A stretch of DNA of 64,000 nucleotides from Limimaricola sp. G21655-S1 (lineage in GTDB: Bacteria > Pseudomonadota > Alphaproteobacteria > Rhodobacterales > Rhodobacteraceae), in assembly GCF_027213785.1 (NCBI RefSeq), contig NZ_JAPWGO010000002.1:327111-391110 (forward strand), written 5' to 3'. The notes below the pieces were generated by a model. That model was not told the origin of the DNA. It made no database searches and saw nothing but the letters and a program-made list of their open reading frames with translations. This document shows, piece by piece, positions 47,218 to 55,413 of this stretch. Both the position numbers and the translations under genes were made by a program. The stretch's first letter is position 1; each line of letters starts with the position of its first letter.

Positions 47218-47652
47218 TCAGGCCGGGTCGACGCCCACCAGCTCGACCTTGAAGGTCAGGTCCTGACCGGCCAGCGGGTGGTTGGCATCGAGCACCACCT
47301 GCTCCTCGGTGGCTTCCATCACCGTCACCGGCACGACCTGGCCCTGCGGGGTCTGCATCTGCAGGCGGGTGCCCGGATCGACCGGGATGTCGGCCGGGAT
47401 CGAGTCGCGCGGCACGGCCTGGCGGGCATTCGGATCGGGCTGGCCATAGGCGTTGTCGCAGGCCACCTCGACGGTCTTCTTCTCGCCAACTTCCATGCCG
47501 GGCATGGCGCTGTCGAGACCGGGGATGATCTGGCCGGAGCCGACCTGGAATTCGAGCGGCTCGCGGCCCTCGCTCGAATCGAAGGTCTGGCCGTCCGAAA
47601 GGGTGCCGGTGTAATGAATGCGCACGGTGTCGCCCTGCTTGACTTGCGTCAT
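47218..47652 (-). CDS. FKBP-type peptidyl-prolyl isomerase, SlyD-like
   Basis: A 144-residue isomerase and chaperone. The FKBP part opens with KQGDTVRIHYTGTLSDGQTF and EFQVGSGQIIPGLDSAMPGM. An inserted IF domain follows (about residues 68-125, with DPNARQAVPRDSIP), as in SlyD, and the end is LAGQDLTFKVELVGV. The His-rich metal tail of E. coli SlyD is missing. SD AAGGAGA precedes ATG 47652. Monocistronic, with a strong terminator. Confidence 0.92.
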   Translation of the reverse strand: MTQVKQGDTVRIHYTGTLSDGQTFDSSEGREPLEFQVGSGQIIPGLDSAMPGMEVGEKKTVEVACDNAYGQPDPNARQAVPRDSIPADIPVDPGTRLQMQTPQGQVVPVTVMEATEEQVVLDANHPLAGQDLTFKVELVGVDPA

Positions 47653-47829
47653 GAGCCTCTCCTTGAATGGGGTTCTTGCGGGTGAATGTCTGGAGGCCGC
47701 TGCTGGCGGGTGCTCCTCGTCGGTCCCCCCCAAGGTAGGAAGCCTGACCCCGGATCGCAACCCGATCGCCCCGAGAAGCCTTTCCCTAGGAGGCGGGGCA
47801 TGCCAGCCTCGCCACCAGAGGGGGATTTC

Positions 47830-48507
47830 ATGACCATCACCACAATCGTTTTCGACGCCTACGGCACGATTTTCGACGTCGGCGGCGCGGCCCGCATCGC
47901 CAGCGCCGAGCCCGGCGGGGAGGCGCTGGCGGAGAACTGGGAGCAGGTGTCGCGGGACTGGCGCACCAAGCAGCTCGAATACACATGGCTGCGCAGCATC
48001 GCCGGCCATCACATCGATTTCGGCCATGTCACCGCCGACGCGCTGACCTGGACGCTCGAAAAGGCCGGGCTGTCGGACCCGGACCTGCGGGCGCGGCTCC
48101 TGGCGCTCTACGACACCCTGCCCGCCTTTCCCGAGGCGCGCGAGGTGCTCGCCGACCTCAAGGCCAAGGGCCGCAACGTCGCGATCCTGTCGAACGGCGC
48201 GCCCGAGATGCTCGACCGCGCGGTCGAATCCGCCGGCATCGGCGGCAGTCTCGACGCGGTGCTCTCGGCCGAGGCCGCCGGGGTCTACAAGCCCGACGCC
48301 CGGGTCTACGACCTCGTGGGCCAGCGTTTCGGCTGCGAGAAGAACGAGGTGCTTTTCGTCAGCTCGAACTTCTGGGATATCGCCGGCGCGACCGGTTACG
48401 GCTTCATCACCGCCTGGGTGAACCGCCAAGGCGAGCCGCGCGACCGGCTCTGGTCGCGACCCACCCATGAGCTGCCCGATCTTACCCATATCGCGGAGTT
48501 CGCCTGA
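47830..48507 (+). CDS. haloacid dehalogenase type II (HAD superfamily), first gene of a coupled operon
   Basis: A 225-residue (S)-2-haloacid dehalogenase-like protein. Motif I is IVFDAYGTIFDV, motif II VAILSNGAPEM, the Lys is in AGVYKPDARVYDL and motif IV is FVSSNFWDIAGATGYGF, the SSNxWD motif of genuine haloacid dehalogenases. GGGGG precedes ATG 47830; an alternative ATG 47800 follows AGGAGG. The stop shares one base with the next start (TGATG). Whether haloacids are the real substrate is not known. Confidence 0.88.
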   Translation: MTITTIVFDAYGTIFDVGGAARIASAEPGGEALAENWEQVSRDWRTKQLEYTWLRSIAGHHIDFGHVTADALTWTLEKAGLSDPDLRARLLALYDTLPAFPEAREVLADLKAKGRNVAILSNGAPEMLDRAVESAGIGGSLDAVLSAEAAGVYKPDARVYDLVGQRFGCEKNEVLFVSSNFWDIAGATGYGFITAWVNRQGEPRDRLWSRPTHELPDLTHIAEFA

Positions 48508-49349
48508 TGCCCAAGTTCCGGGCCGAGGATGGGGCGCGGCTGCACTATCTCGACGAGGGCGAGGGGCTGCCGCTCCTGTGCCTTCCGGGCCTGTCGCGCA
48601 ACGCCGCCGATTTCGACCATCTCGCGCCGCATCTGCGCGGCGTGCGGCTGATCCGGCCCGATTATCGCGGCCGTGGCCGCTCGGCCTGGGCCGATCCCGC
48701 GACCTATACCGTGATGCAGGAATCGCGCGACGTGCTGGGGCTGATGGACCATCTCGGCCTGTCGCGCGCCGCGATCCTCGGCACCTCGCGCGGCGGGTTG
48801 ATCGCCATGGCGCTGGCGGCCACAGTGAAGCACCGGCTGATCGGCGTGTCGCTCAACGATATCGGACCCGAGATCGCGCCGGCGGGCCTCGAGACGATCA
48901 AGGGCTATCTCGGCATCACGCCCGCGCAGAAAAGCTGGGAGGAGGCGGCGCGCGACCGGGCCCGCAGCTGGACCGGCTTCGAGGGGGTGCCGCATGAGCG
49001 CTGGCTCGCAGAGGTGCGCGGCCATTACGAGGAGACGCCGGGGGGGCTGACCCTGCGCTACGACCCGGCGCTGCGCGAGGCGGTGCTGGGCGGGGCGGTG
49101 CAGCCCGCCCCCGATCTCTGGCCGCTCTTCGACGCGCTCGGGGGCCTGCCCACCGCGCTGATCCGCGGTGCGAATTCCGAACTCCTGACCGCGGACACGG
49201 CGGCCGAGATGCGCCGCCGCCACCCGGACATGATCTTCGCCGAGGTCCCCGGGCGCGGTCATGTCCCCTTCCTTGACGAACCGGAGGCGCTCGCGGCATT
49301 GGAAGACTGGCTGGGGCGCTGCCGGGCCGTGATGGAGGACGAGACTTGA
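48507..49349 (+). CDS. alpha/beta-fold hydrolase
   Basis: A 280-residue hydrolase. The oxyanion-side strand is LPLLCLPGLSRNAADF, the nucleophile elbow GTSRGGLIA (Ser), an Asp candidate is near ALIRGANSELLT and the catalytic His is in VPGRGHVPFLDEP. The conserved RPDYRGRGRSAW is typical of esterase/lactonase-like members. The substrate is unknown. It is coupled to the HAD gene by TGATG and to the dehydratase gene by TTGA. Confidence 0.88.
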   Translation: MPKFRAEDGARLHYLDEGEGLPLLCLPGLSRNAADFDHLAPHLRGVRLIRPDYRGRGRSAWADPATYTVMQESRDVLGLMDHLGLSRAAILGTSRGGLIAMALAATVKHRLIGVSLNDIGPEIAPAGLETIKGYLGITPAQKSWEEAARDRARSWTGFEGVPHERWLAEVRGHYEETPGGLTLRYDPALREAVLGGAVQPAPDLWPLFDALGGLPTALIRGANSELLTADTAAEMRRRHPDMIFAEVPGRGHVPFLDEPEALAALEDWLGRCRAVMEDET

Positions 49350-50320
49350 GCGATATCGAGATGATCCGGGCCGCGCGCGCCCGCCTCGGTCGCAACCTGA
49401 GGCGCACGCCGCTGCTGTCCTCGCCCGCGCTCGACGCCATCGCGGGCCGCCGGGTGCTTGTGAAGGCCGAATGCCTGCAGGTCACCGGCTCGTTCAAGGC
49501 GCGCGGCGGCTGGTCCGCCGTCTCGGCGATCCCCCAGGATGTGCGGGCACGTGGCGTCATCGCCTTTTCCTCGGGCAACCATGCGCAGGGCGTCGCGCAT
49601 GCGGCGCGCGAGCATGGCATCCCGGCGGTGATCCTGATGCCGGTCGACGCGCCGCAGGCCAAGATCGACAACACCCGCGCGCTGGGCGCGGAGGTCGTGC
49701 CGTTCGACCGCAACACCGACGATCGCGACGCGATGGGCGCGGCGCTGGCCGAGGCGCGCGGGTTGACGCTGATCAAGCCCTTCGACGACCCCCTGGTGAT
49801 CGCGGGCCAGGGCACGCTGGGCCTCGAACTGGCCGAGCAGGCAGCCGAGGCCGGCGTCACGCACGCCGAGGTGCTGGTCTGCTGCGGCGGCGGCGGGCTG
49901 AGTTCCGGCGTGGCGCTGGCGCTCGAGGCCGAGGCCCCGGGGCTGCGGGTGCGCCCTGCCGAGCCCGAGGGCTTCGACGACGTGGCACGCAGCCTCGCGG
50001 CAGGCGAGATCCGCCGTAACGACAGGCTTTCGGGCTCGCTCTGCGACGCGATCGTCACGCCGCAGCCGGGCGCGCTCACCTTTCCGATCCTGAAGCGGCT
50101 CTGCGGCCCCGGCCTCGCGGTCGGCGACGAGGAGGCGCTGCGCGCCATGGCGCTCGCGTTCCGCCACCTGCGGGTGGTTATCGAGCCGGGCGGCGCCGTG
50201 GCGCTCGCGGCGGCGCTGTTCAGGCCCGAACGGATCGATGGCGACGCGGTGATCGCGGTGGCCACCGGCGGCAATGTCGATGCCGCGCTCTATGCCCGCG
50301 CGCTGGAGACACTCGCGTGA
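49346..50320 (+). CDS. PLP-dependent threonine/serine dehydratase-like protein
   Basis: A 324-residue fold-type II PLP enzyme. The Schiff-base Lys is in TGSFKARGGW, the substrate loop is SSGNHAQGVAHA and the phosphate-binding glycine loop is CCGGGGLSSGVAL. It has only the catalytic domain, so it resembles the short catabolic threonine or serine dehydratase and serine racemase group. The likely start is TTG 49346, overlapping the hydrolase stop (TTGA); the first ATG is 49361. It is the third gene of the coupled operon. Confidence 0.85.
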   Translation: MSDIEMIRAARARLGRNLRRTPLLSSPALDAIAGRRVLVKAECLQVTGSFKARGGWSAVSAIPQDVRARGVIAFSSGNHAQGVAHAAREHGIPAVILMPVDAPQAKIDNTRALGAEVVPFDRNTDDRDAMGAALAEARGLTLIKPFDDPLVIAGQGTLGLELAEQAAEAGVTHAEVLVCCGGGGLSSGVALALEAEAPGLRVRPAEPEGFDDVARSLAAGEIRRNDRLSGSLCDAIVTPQPGALTFPILKRLCGPGLAVGDEEALRAMALAFRHLRVVIEPGGAVALAAALFRPERIDGDAVIAVATGGNVDAALYARALETLA

Positions 50321-51120
50321 TCGTCGAGGCGCGCGATGGCTGCCGCCTCGCGACGCGGCTGCAGGGGCCCGACGGCGCGCTGGTGCTGGCGCATGGGCTG
50401 GGCATGGACATGACGCTGTGGGACGCGGTGCTGCCGCTCCTGCCGGGCGACATCCGGGTGCTGCGCTACGATTTGCGCGGCCACGGCAATTCCGACGCGC
50501 CGCCCGCCCCCTATTCGATGGGCCAGCTGGTCTCGGACGCCGAGGCGGTGATCGAGGCGCACGGCCTCGCCGAGACGGTCTTCGCGGGGCTGTCGCTGGG
50601 CGGCATGGTGGCGCAGGGGCTGGCGGTGAAGCGGCTCGATCTGGTGCGTGGGCTGGTGCTGTCGAACACCGCCGCCAAGATCGGCACGCCGAAGCTGTGG
50701 GAGGAGCGGATCGCCGCGATCCGTCGCGGCGGCGTCGCCGCGCAGGCGGACGCGGTGCTCGACCGCTGGCTCGGGCGCGACGCGCGGCACGGATCGGTGG
50801 CGGCGCGGGCGCGCCGGGTGCTGACCGGCACCCCGGTCGAAGGCTATGTCGGGTCGAGCGCCGCCGTTTCGGGCACCGATTTCTGGACCCCGGTGTCGGG
50901 GCTGCGCCTGCCGGTTCTGGGTCTCGCAGGGGCCGAGGACCGCTCGACGCCCCCCGACCTGATGCGCGAGACGGTGGAGCTGATCCCCGGCGCCCGGTTC
51001 GAGATCATCCGACGCGCCGGACACCTGTCACCTGCGGAACGCCCCGAGGACTGGGCCGCGCATGTGACAGGCTTCCTGCGCGCGATCGGGCACGCCGGGG
51101 TCCCGCCCGGCGCGCCCTGA
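50317..51120 (+). CDS. alpha/beta hydrolase, 3-oxoadipate enol-lactonase-like
   Basis: A 267-residue hydrolase close to PcaD. The family blocks are LVLAHGLGMDMTLWDAVLP, YDLRGHGNSDAP, the nucleophile elbow AGLSLGGMVAQGLA, an Asp in GAEDRSTPPDLM and His in RAGHLSPAERPE. PcaD opens the lactone in the beta-ketoadipate pathway, but no pca genes lie here. It starts with GTG 50317 in a GTGA overlap. As the last of four coupled genes, it may act on a lactone or ester made by its neighbours. Confidence 0.82.
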   Translation: MIVEARDGCRLATRLQGPDGALVLAHGLGMDMTLWDAVLPLLPGDIRVLRYDLRGHGNSDAPPAPYSMGQLVSDAEAVIEAHGLAETVFAGLSLGGMVAQGLAVKRLDLVRGLVLSNTAAKIGTPKLWEERIAAIRRGGVAAQADAVLDRWLGRDARHGSVAARARRVLTGTPVEGYVGSSAAVSGTDFWTPVSGLRLPVLGLAGAEDRSTPPDLMRETVELIPGARFEIIRRAGHLSPAERPEDWAAHVTGFLRAIGHAGVPPGAP

Positions 51121-51134
51121 GAGCCTGAGCCGGC

Positions 51135-51860
51135 TCAGAGACCCGGCACTATGTCGAACAGGCTGCGGCTGTCGAAGCTGGTCCCGGACATCGGCCCGAA
51201 GCCGATCTCGGCGCCGATCGCCAGATAGGTCTCGTCGCCGCTGAAGGCGTCCTCCTCGGCCTCGATCCGGCCCAGTTCGCCCCAGAGCCGCGGCCCGCCA
51301 TCGATCCGGTAGCCGCCGCCGAGCGCCACGCGCATCAGTTCGGCATTGCCCTCACCATCGGCGACGCCGAAATCGCCCGTGGCGAAGATCTGCGGCGTGA
51401 TGTCGTAAAGCGCCGAGACGCCCGCGAGGTTGATGTCGCCCAGATCGCCGTCATGCCGCGCCAGATAGCCCTCGGCGCGCAGGCCATAAACCTCGCCCGC
51501 GCCCTCGATCCCGAAGATCTCGGCGTCGCCATCCTCATAGCCGTCGCGGCCGATGAAGGCCCCGAAGCGGGCATCGCCGAAGGCCATCAGCGGCCCGAAA
51601 TCATAGATCGCGTGCAGCGTCGCGTTGGTGCCATCCGAGCCGAAGCCGGAAAAGCCGTAGGAGGCGAGGTCGAGCGCCAGCCCGAAGCCCGCGCCGACGT
51701 CGAACTGCAACCCGCCCGAATAGGTGGTGTAGCCGATATCGGCCTCCTCGAAGAAGGCCGAGGTCTCGACCGAAAGCGTGCCGCCCGCAAAGCCTTGCGC
51801 CTGCGCCGCGCCCGCCGCGACGATGCCGAATGCTGCCGCCGTGAATGCCCGTGTGATCAT
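51135..51860 (-). CDS. predicted outer-membrane beta-barrel-like protein
   Basis: A 241-residue secreted protein of no assigned family. A signal peptide of about 22 residues ends GAAQAQ. The rest is an alternating hydrophobic pattern rich in Gly, Asp, Tyr and Phe, with short amphipathic strands (TTYSGGLQFDVGAGFGLALD, then VALGGGYRIDGGPRLWGELG). It ends SLFDIVPGL; a terminal aromatic residue is not present, so barrel insertion is not certain. Acidic composition suggests a marine or surface protein. Function unknown. Confidence 0.7.
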   Translation of the reverse strand: MITRAFTAAAFGIVAAGAAQAQGFAGGTLSVETSAFFEEADIGYTTYSGGLQFDVGAGFGLALDLASYGFSGFGSDGTNATLHAIYDFGPLMAFGDARFGAFIGRDGYEDGDAEIFGIEGAGEVYGLRAEGYLARHDGDLGDINLAGVSALYDITPQIFATGDFGVADGEGNAELMRVALGGGYRIDGGPRLWGELGRIEAEEDAFSGDETYLAIGAEIGFGPMSGTSFDSRSLFDIVPGL

Positions 51861-52086
51861 CTGCTCATGTCCCGCTGGTTGGTCTTGATGCCGTTTCCGC
51901 GATCGCTTTCTACACCGCCCCGTGATCGGGCCACAGCCCTATTCGCGCCTTGATCCGCCTGGACCGCCACTCCGCGCCGGATGCGCGGGACCTTGCCGAG
52001 CGATGGGGCCGGTATATCTCTATTGCAGCGAGGCCCCGAGCCGGCATGTCGTCGGCACAGCGGACGCCCGATCAAAGGACAGTTTG

Positions 52087-52302
52087 ATGAACGCCCTCGA
52101 ATCCACTTTCGCCAAACTCGAAGCCCGCATGATCCGCGCTACCGGCGCGGCACCCGATCGTCCTGCCCCGACCCCCGTCCCCGAGACCAAGGGCGACGTC
52201 ACCACCCGCGCCGCCAAGGCGATCCTCGACGCCGAGACCGAGGCCCGCAACGCCAAGATCGCCGCTTTGCGCGCGGCGCGCCTGGAAGGGAAGAAAGGCT
52301 GA
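52087..52302 (+). CDS. hypothetical small protein (71 aa)
   Basis: It starts MNALESTFAKLEARMIRATG and has a Pro-rich middle (APDRPAPTPVPETKG) and a charged C-terminal helix, ETEARNAKIAALRAARLEGK. The two helices around a flexible linker suggest a small binding protein. Codon use fits the genome. No family recognised. It is the last gene before tRNA-Arg, convergent with it. Confidence 0.6.
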   Translation: MNALESTFAKLEARMIRATGAAPDRPAPTPVPETKGDVTTRAAKAILDAETEARNAKIAALRAARLEGKKG

Positions 52303-52331
52303 GACCGGACCGAGAGCCGCCGCGAGGCGGC

Positions 52332-52408
52332 TGGCGATCCCACGAGGACTCGAACCCCGAACCTGCTGATTAGAAGTCAGCTGCTCTATCCAGTTGAGCT
52401 ATGGGACC
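52332..52408 (-). tRNA. tRNA-Arg (anticodon UCU), CCA encoded
   Basis: On the minus strand the cloverleaf runs from 52408 to 52332. The acceptor stem is GGTCCCA with TGGGATC, the D arm GCTC..GAGC, the anticodon stem GCTGA/TCAGC with the loop CTTCTAA, so the anticodon TCT is 52374-52372. The T arm carries GGTTCGAGTCC-like sequence, the discriminator is G and CCA is encoded at 52334-52332. It reads AGA (and AGG) codons, rare in this GC-rich genome. Confidence 0.95.
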
Positions 52409-52784
52409 TTGCCTCTGACCGGGCGGGACCGGTCGACTCGGGCTGGCTGGAAGTTGCAAGAACCACCCCTTGGGATCAAGGGTATATTGGGGATATTCCC
52501 GTCCCGTCCGTGGCGAAACGGTCGGCCCGAAGCCTGGGACGACCGTCGCCACAGCCATCTCGTGTCAATGGAGGCTTGGGCGAACGGATGCGACTCGCTC
52601 TTCCCCGGTCGAGCTATCATGCCCGGACCGGTGGAGGGCCCATCACGAAGCCGTGGGCGCGGTGACATCCCGCATCCCTTTCGACGCCGGAATTTGCTAT
52701 GGCTTCCATAGGGAATTCCGCACGCAGTCATGACCGTCCCGGGAGGCATCGCGGACCTCGTGGGCTCAGACAGGAGGGACCGAG
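52409..52784. other. intergenic region between tRNA-Arg and the dioxygenase-like gene
   Basis: 376 bp without a credible gene. It holds the tRNA promoter (read leftwards) and the promoter of the gene at 52785. An AT-richer patch, GGTATATTGGGGATATTCCC, lies at 52481-52500. Frames present here have poor codon use. Nothing else could be assigned. Confidence 0.4.
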
Positions 52785-53285
52785 ATGATCCATGATCGAC
52801 CGACCCGCCGCACCATCCTTGCCACCGGCTCGGCCGCCATGGCCGCGGCGCTGCTCACGGGGGCCTCGGGCCTCCTGATGCCGGCCCGGGCGCAGGGGCT
52901 CGCGCCGACACCCAGCATGCGCGGTGGCTCCAACAACTACCTCCCCGGCGCGCCCATCGTCGAACGCATCGGCGGTGGCGGGTTCTGGATGACCGGCTCG
53001 GTGCGCCGCGCCGGTGACGGTGCGCCGCTCGCAGGGGTGCGAATCCAGATCTGGGCCCACACCACCGAGGGGCACGAGCGCGATCCGCACAGCCATGGCG
53101 CCACGCTCACCGACGCCAATGGCCAGTTCCGGCTGGAGATGCCGCAGATCGTGCCCGCCTTCGGCCAGCCGCACGGGCACCTCGCCTATGACGACGATGC
53201 CTTCCAGACGGTGTTCCTGCGCCCGGTGATGGCCAGCGCGCGCGACACCAGCCTCACCGCGCAATTCGTGCTTCAACCGGCCTGA
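52785..53285 (+). CDS. Tat-exported intradiol ring-cleavage dioxygenase-like protein
   Basis: A 166-residue protein with a twin-arginine signal (RPTRRTILATGSAAM, cut near ARAQ). The mature part has the intradiol dioxygenase beta-sandwich: GSVRRAGDGAPLAGVRIQIW, TLTDANGQFRLEMP and the HxH ligand pair QPHGHLAY. The two iron-ligand tyrosines of the family are not visible at the expected places (GHERDPHS and VPAFGQ instead), so the metal site may be altered. It is followed at 7 bp by a ferric-reductase-like membrane protein, a probable partner. Confidence 0.75.
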   Translation: MIHDRPTRRTILATGSAAMAAALLTGASGLLMPARAQGLAPTPSMRGGSNNYLPGAPIVERIGGGGFWMTGSVRRAGDGAPLAGVRIQIWAHTTEGHERDPHSHGATLTDANGQFRLEMPQIVPAFGQPHGHLAYDDDAFQTVFLRPVMASARDTSLTAQFVLQPA

Positions 53286-53292
53286 GCACCCG

Positions 53293-53901
53293 GTGCGGCT
53301 GCGTCCGGTCCTGATCTGGGGCGCGCTCTCGGTCGCCATCGTGGTACCCCTTGCCGTGGCCGCGACAAGCCCGCTGCTGGCTTGGCGCGAGCCGGTCTAT
53401 ATCGGCGCCGGCTTCGCCGGGGTCGCCGCGATGGCATTGATCCTGTTGCAGCCGCTCCTCGTGGGGGGATACCTGCCCGGCCTGCCACCGCTGCGCGGAC
53501 GCCGGGTGCATCGCTGGATCGGCGGAACGCTGGTCGTGGCCGTCACCGCCCATGTCGCGGGGCTCTGGCTGACCAGCCCGCCCGACGTGATCGACGCGCT
53601 GCTCTTCACCTCCCCGACACCCTTCTCGGCCTGGGGCGTCATCGCCATGTGGGCCGTCTTCGCCTCGGCGCTGCTGGCGATCCTGCGACGCCAGCGTCGC
53701 ATCCCGCCAAGGCGCTGGCGTCTCGCGCACACCACCCTCGCGATGGTCATCGCGCTGGGCAGCGTGATCCACGCGCTGCTGATCGAGGGGACGATGGGAA
53801 CCGTGTCGAAGACGGCGCTTTGCCTTCTGGTTCTCGCCGCGACGGCCAAGGTCATGTTCGACCTTCGGGTCTGGGCCCTATGGAGCAGACGCCGGGCCTG
53901 A
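53293..53901 (+). CDS. ferric-reductase-like transmembrane protein
   Basis: A 202-residue membrane protein of about six segments. Haem-ligand-type histidines are in GRRVHRWIGGTLVVAVTAHV and RLAHTTLAM with SVIHALL, the paired-His layout of the ferric reductase / NOX / MsrQ haem b domain. It has no FAD or NAD domain, so it is a bare quinol- or partner-linked haem protein. The start is GTG 53293, 7 bp after the dioxygenase-like gene, suggesting coupling and an electron-transfer partnership across the membrane. Confidence 0.75.
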   Translation: MRLRPVLIWGALSVAIVVPLAVAATSPLLAWREPVYIGAGFAGVAAMALILLQPLLVGGYLPGLPPLRGRRVHRWIGGTLVVAVTAHVAGLWLTSPPDVIDALLFTSPTPFSAWGVIAMWAVFASALLAILRRQRRIPPRRWRLAHTTLAMVIALGSVIHALLIEGTMGTVSKTALCLLVLAATAKVMFDLRVWALWSRRRA

Positions 53902-54080
53902 GCTCATGTTCGCGCCGGTCCTCGGGCTGAACGGTCTGGCGGAACGCCCCCATCGGGGCCGCGACCGGGCCTGAACCGGGGCGAGCCGGCAGGAACTCGC
54001 ATATCCGAATGACTTCACGTAGGTAGCCCCTAGGTGGCAGGGACGACGTGCCCGCGGACAATCGAAAGGGCATCGTCGCG

Positions 54081-55247
54081 ATGATACGTGAAGCCTCGTT
54101 TTCGGCGATCTACATGGGCTTGCTTGCCGCCTTCGTGGGCTATTCGGCCTCATTCGCGATCGTGCTCGCGGGGCTGAGCGCGATGGGCGCCACCGAGGCG
54201 CAGGTCGCCACGGGGTTGTTCTTCGCAACGATGGGGATGGGGCTGTGCAGCATCTGGCTGCCCGCCGTCTCGCGGATTCCGGCTGCCGTCGCATGGTCGA
54301 CCCCCGGCGCGGCCTTTCTCGCCTCGGCCAGCGCTTTGCCCGGCGGCTTCGCCGAGGCGGTGGGGTCGATGATCCTCTGCGCGGCGCTGATACTCGCCAC
54401 TGGCTTCGTGCCGGTGCTGGGACGCCTCGTGGCGGCGATCCCGAAGCCCGTCGCCAACGCGCTTCTGGCGGGCGTGCTGCTGCGGCTCTGCTTTGCGCCT
54501 GCACAGGCGCTCGGCACGGCCCCCGCCCTGATCCTGCCGCTCCTGCTGGCTTGGGCGGCGGGACTGGCCTGGCACCGTCTCGCGGCGATGCCGCTGACGA
54601 TCCTCGCCTTTCTCGCCGTGACCTTCTTCGCCGTCGAGGCCCCGGCCAGCGCGATGGCGGCGAGCGGCACCGGCCTGCCGGATCTGGTGCCGCTGATGCC
54701 GGTTTTCAGCCTGCAGGGCTTCGTCTCGGTGGCGCTGCCGCTCTACCTCGTCACGATGGCGGGCCAGAACATCCCCGGCTTCGCGGTGCTGGAACTGAAC
54801 GGCTACGCGGTGGAGCGGCAGCCGCTGATCCGCCGCACCGGCCTCGCCAGCCTGCTGATCGCCCCCTTCGGCGCCATCCCCGTCAACATGTCCGCGATCA
54901 CCGCCGCCATGATGTCGGGTGAGGATGCAGGCCGCGAGCCGTCGCGCCGCTACTGGGCCGCGATCGCCTCGGGGCTGGCCTATGTCGCCATGGCGCTCTT
55001 TGCCGAGCCGATCGTGGCGCTGGCCAGCATCGCGCCGTCCGAACTGATCACCGCCGTGGCCGGTCTGGCGCTGATCCCGGCGCTGGTCTCGTCGCTGTCG
55101 GGTGCCTTCAGCGTGCCGGGCCGGCTCGAAGCGCCGGCCCTGACCTTTCTCTTCGCCGCCAGCGGCATGACCCTTCTCGGCGTCAGCGGCGCCTTCTGGG
55201 GCACGCTCGCCGGGGTGCTGGTCTGGCTGCTGAAGCGCCCGAGCTGA
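54081..55247 (+). CDS. benE: benzoate/H+ symporter family protein (BenE)
   Basis: A 388-residue BenE-family transporter with about 11-12 membrane segments. Family blocks are SRIPAAVAWSTPGAAFL, IPKPVANALLAGVLLRLC, VTMAGQNIPGFAVL and PFGAIPVNMSAITAAMMSGEDAG, the last being the BenE signature. It imports an aromatic acid such as benzoate with protons. ATG 54081 is chosen; the frame continues to a GTG at 54048. No benzoate genes are adjacent, and the substrate is inferred by family only. Confidence 0.86.
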   Translation: MIREASFSAIYMGLLAAFVGYSASFAIVLAGLSAMGATEAQVATGLFFATMGMGLCSIWLPAVSRIPAAVAWSTPGAAFLASASALPGGFAEAVGSMILCAALILATGFVPVLGRLVAAIPKPVANALLAGVLLRLCFAPAQALGTAPALILPLLLAWAAGLAWHRLAAMPLTILAFLAVTFFAVEAPASAMAASGTGLPDLVPLMPVFSLQGFVSVALPLYLVTMAGQNIPGFAVLELNGYAVERQPLIRRTGLASLLIAPFGAIPVNMSAITAAMMSGEDAGREPSRRYWAAIASGLAYVAMALFAEPIVALASIAPSELITAVAGLALIPALVSSLSGAFSVPGRLEAPALTFLFAASGMTLLGVSGAFWGTLAGVLVWLLKRPS

Positions 55248-55340
55248 CGCGACCGCGGAACCGCTGCCGTCGCCTCCGATCCGAGGGGCGAAGCGGCCCA
55301 GGCGCCGCCTCGTCTCGGAAAGCGGTTTCCCGTTTTTGAC

Positions 55341-55392
55341 GCGCCCGGATTCAACCAGGCGTTCCGCAATCCGGAACGCCTTATCCGGGCGC
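55341..55392. terminator. nested hairpin between convergent benE and NCS1 genes
   Basis: Outer arms GCGCCCGGAT (55341-55350) and ATCCGGGCGC (55383-55392) are exact complements. Inside them GGCGTTCCG (55358-55366) pairs with CGGAACGCC (55372-55380). This nested structure sits 93 bp after benE and 22 bp from the NCS1 stop, and probably terminates both convergent genes. Confidence 0.7.
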
Positions 55393-55413
55393 CTGAGCCG
55401 CCTCCCCCACGAT

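Noticed and set aside
52332..52408. tRNA-Arg as the attachment site of an island
   Set aside because: No integrase gene and no direct repeat of the tRNA 3' end was seen within the window; the flanking genes on the 3' side look chromosomal.
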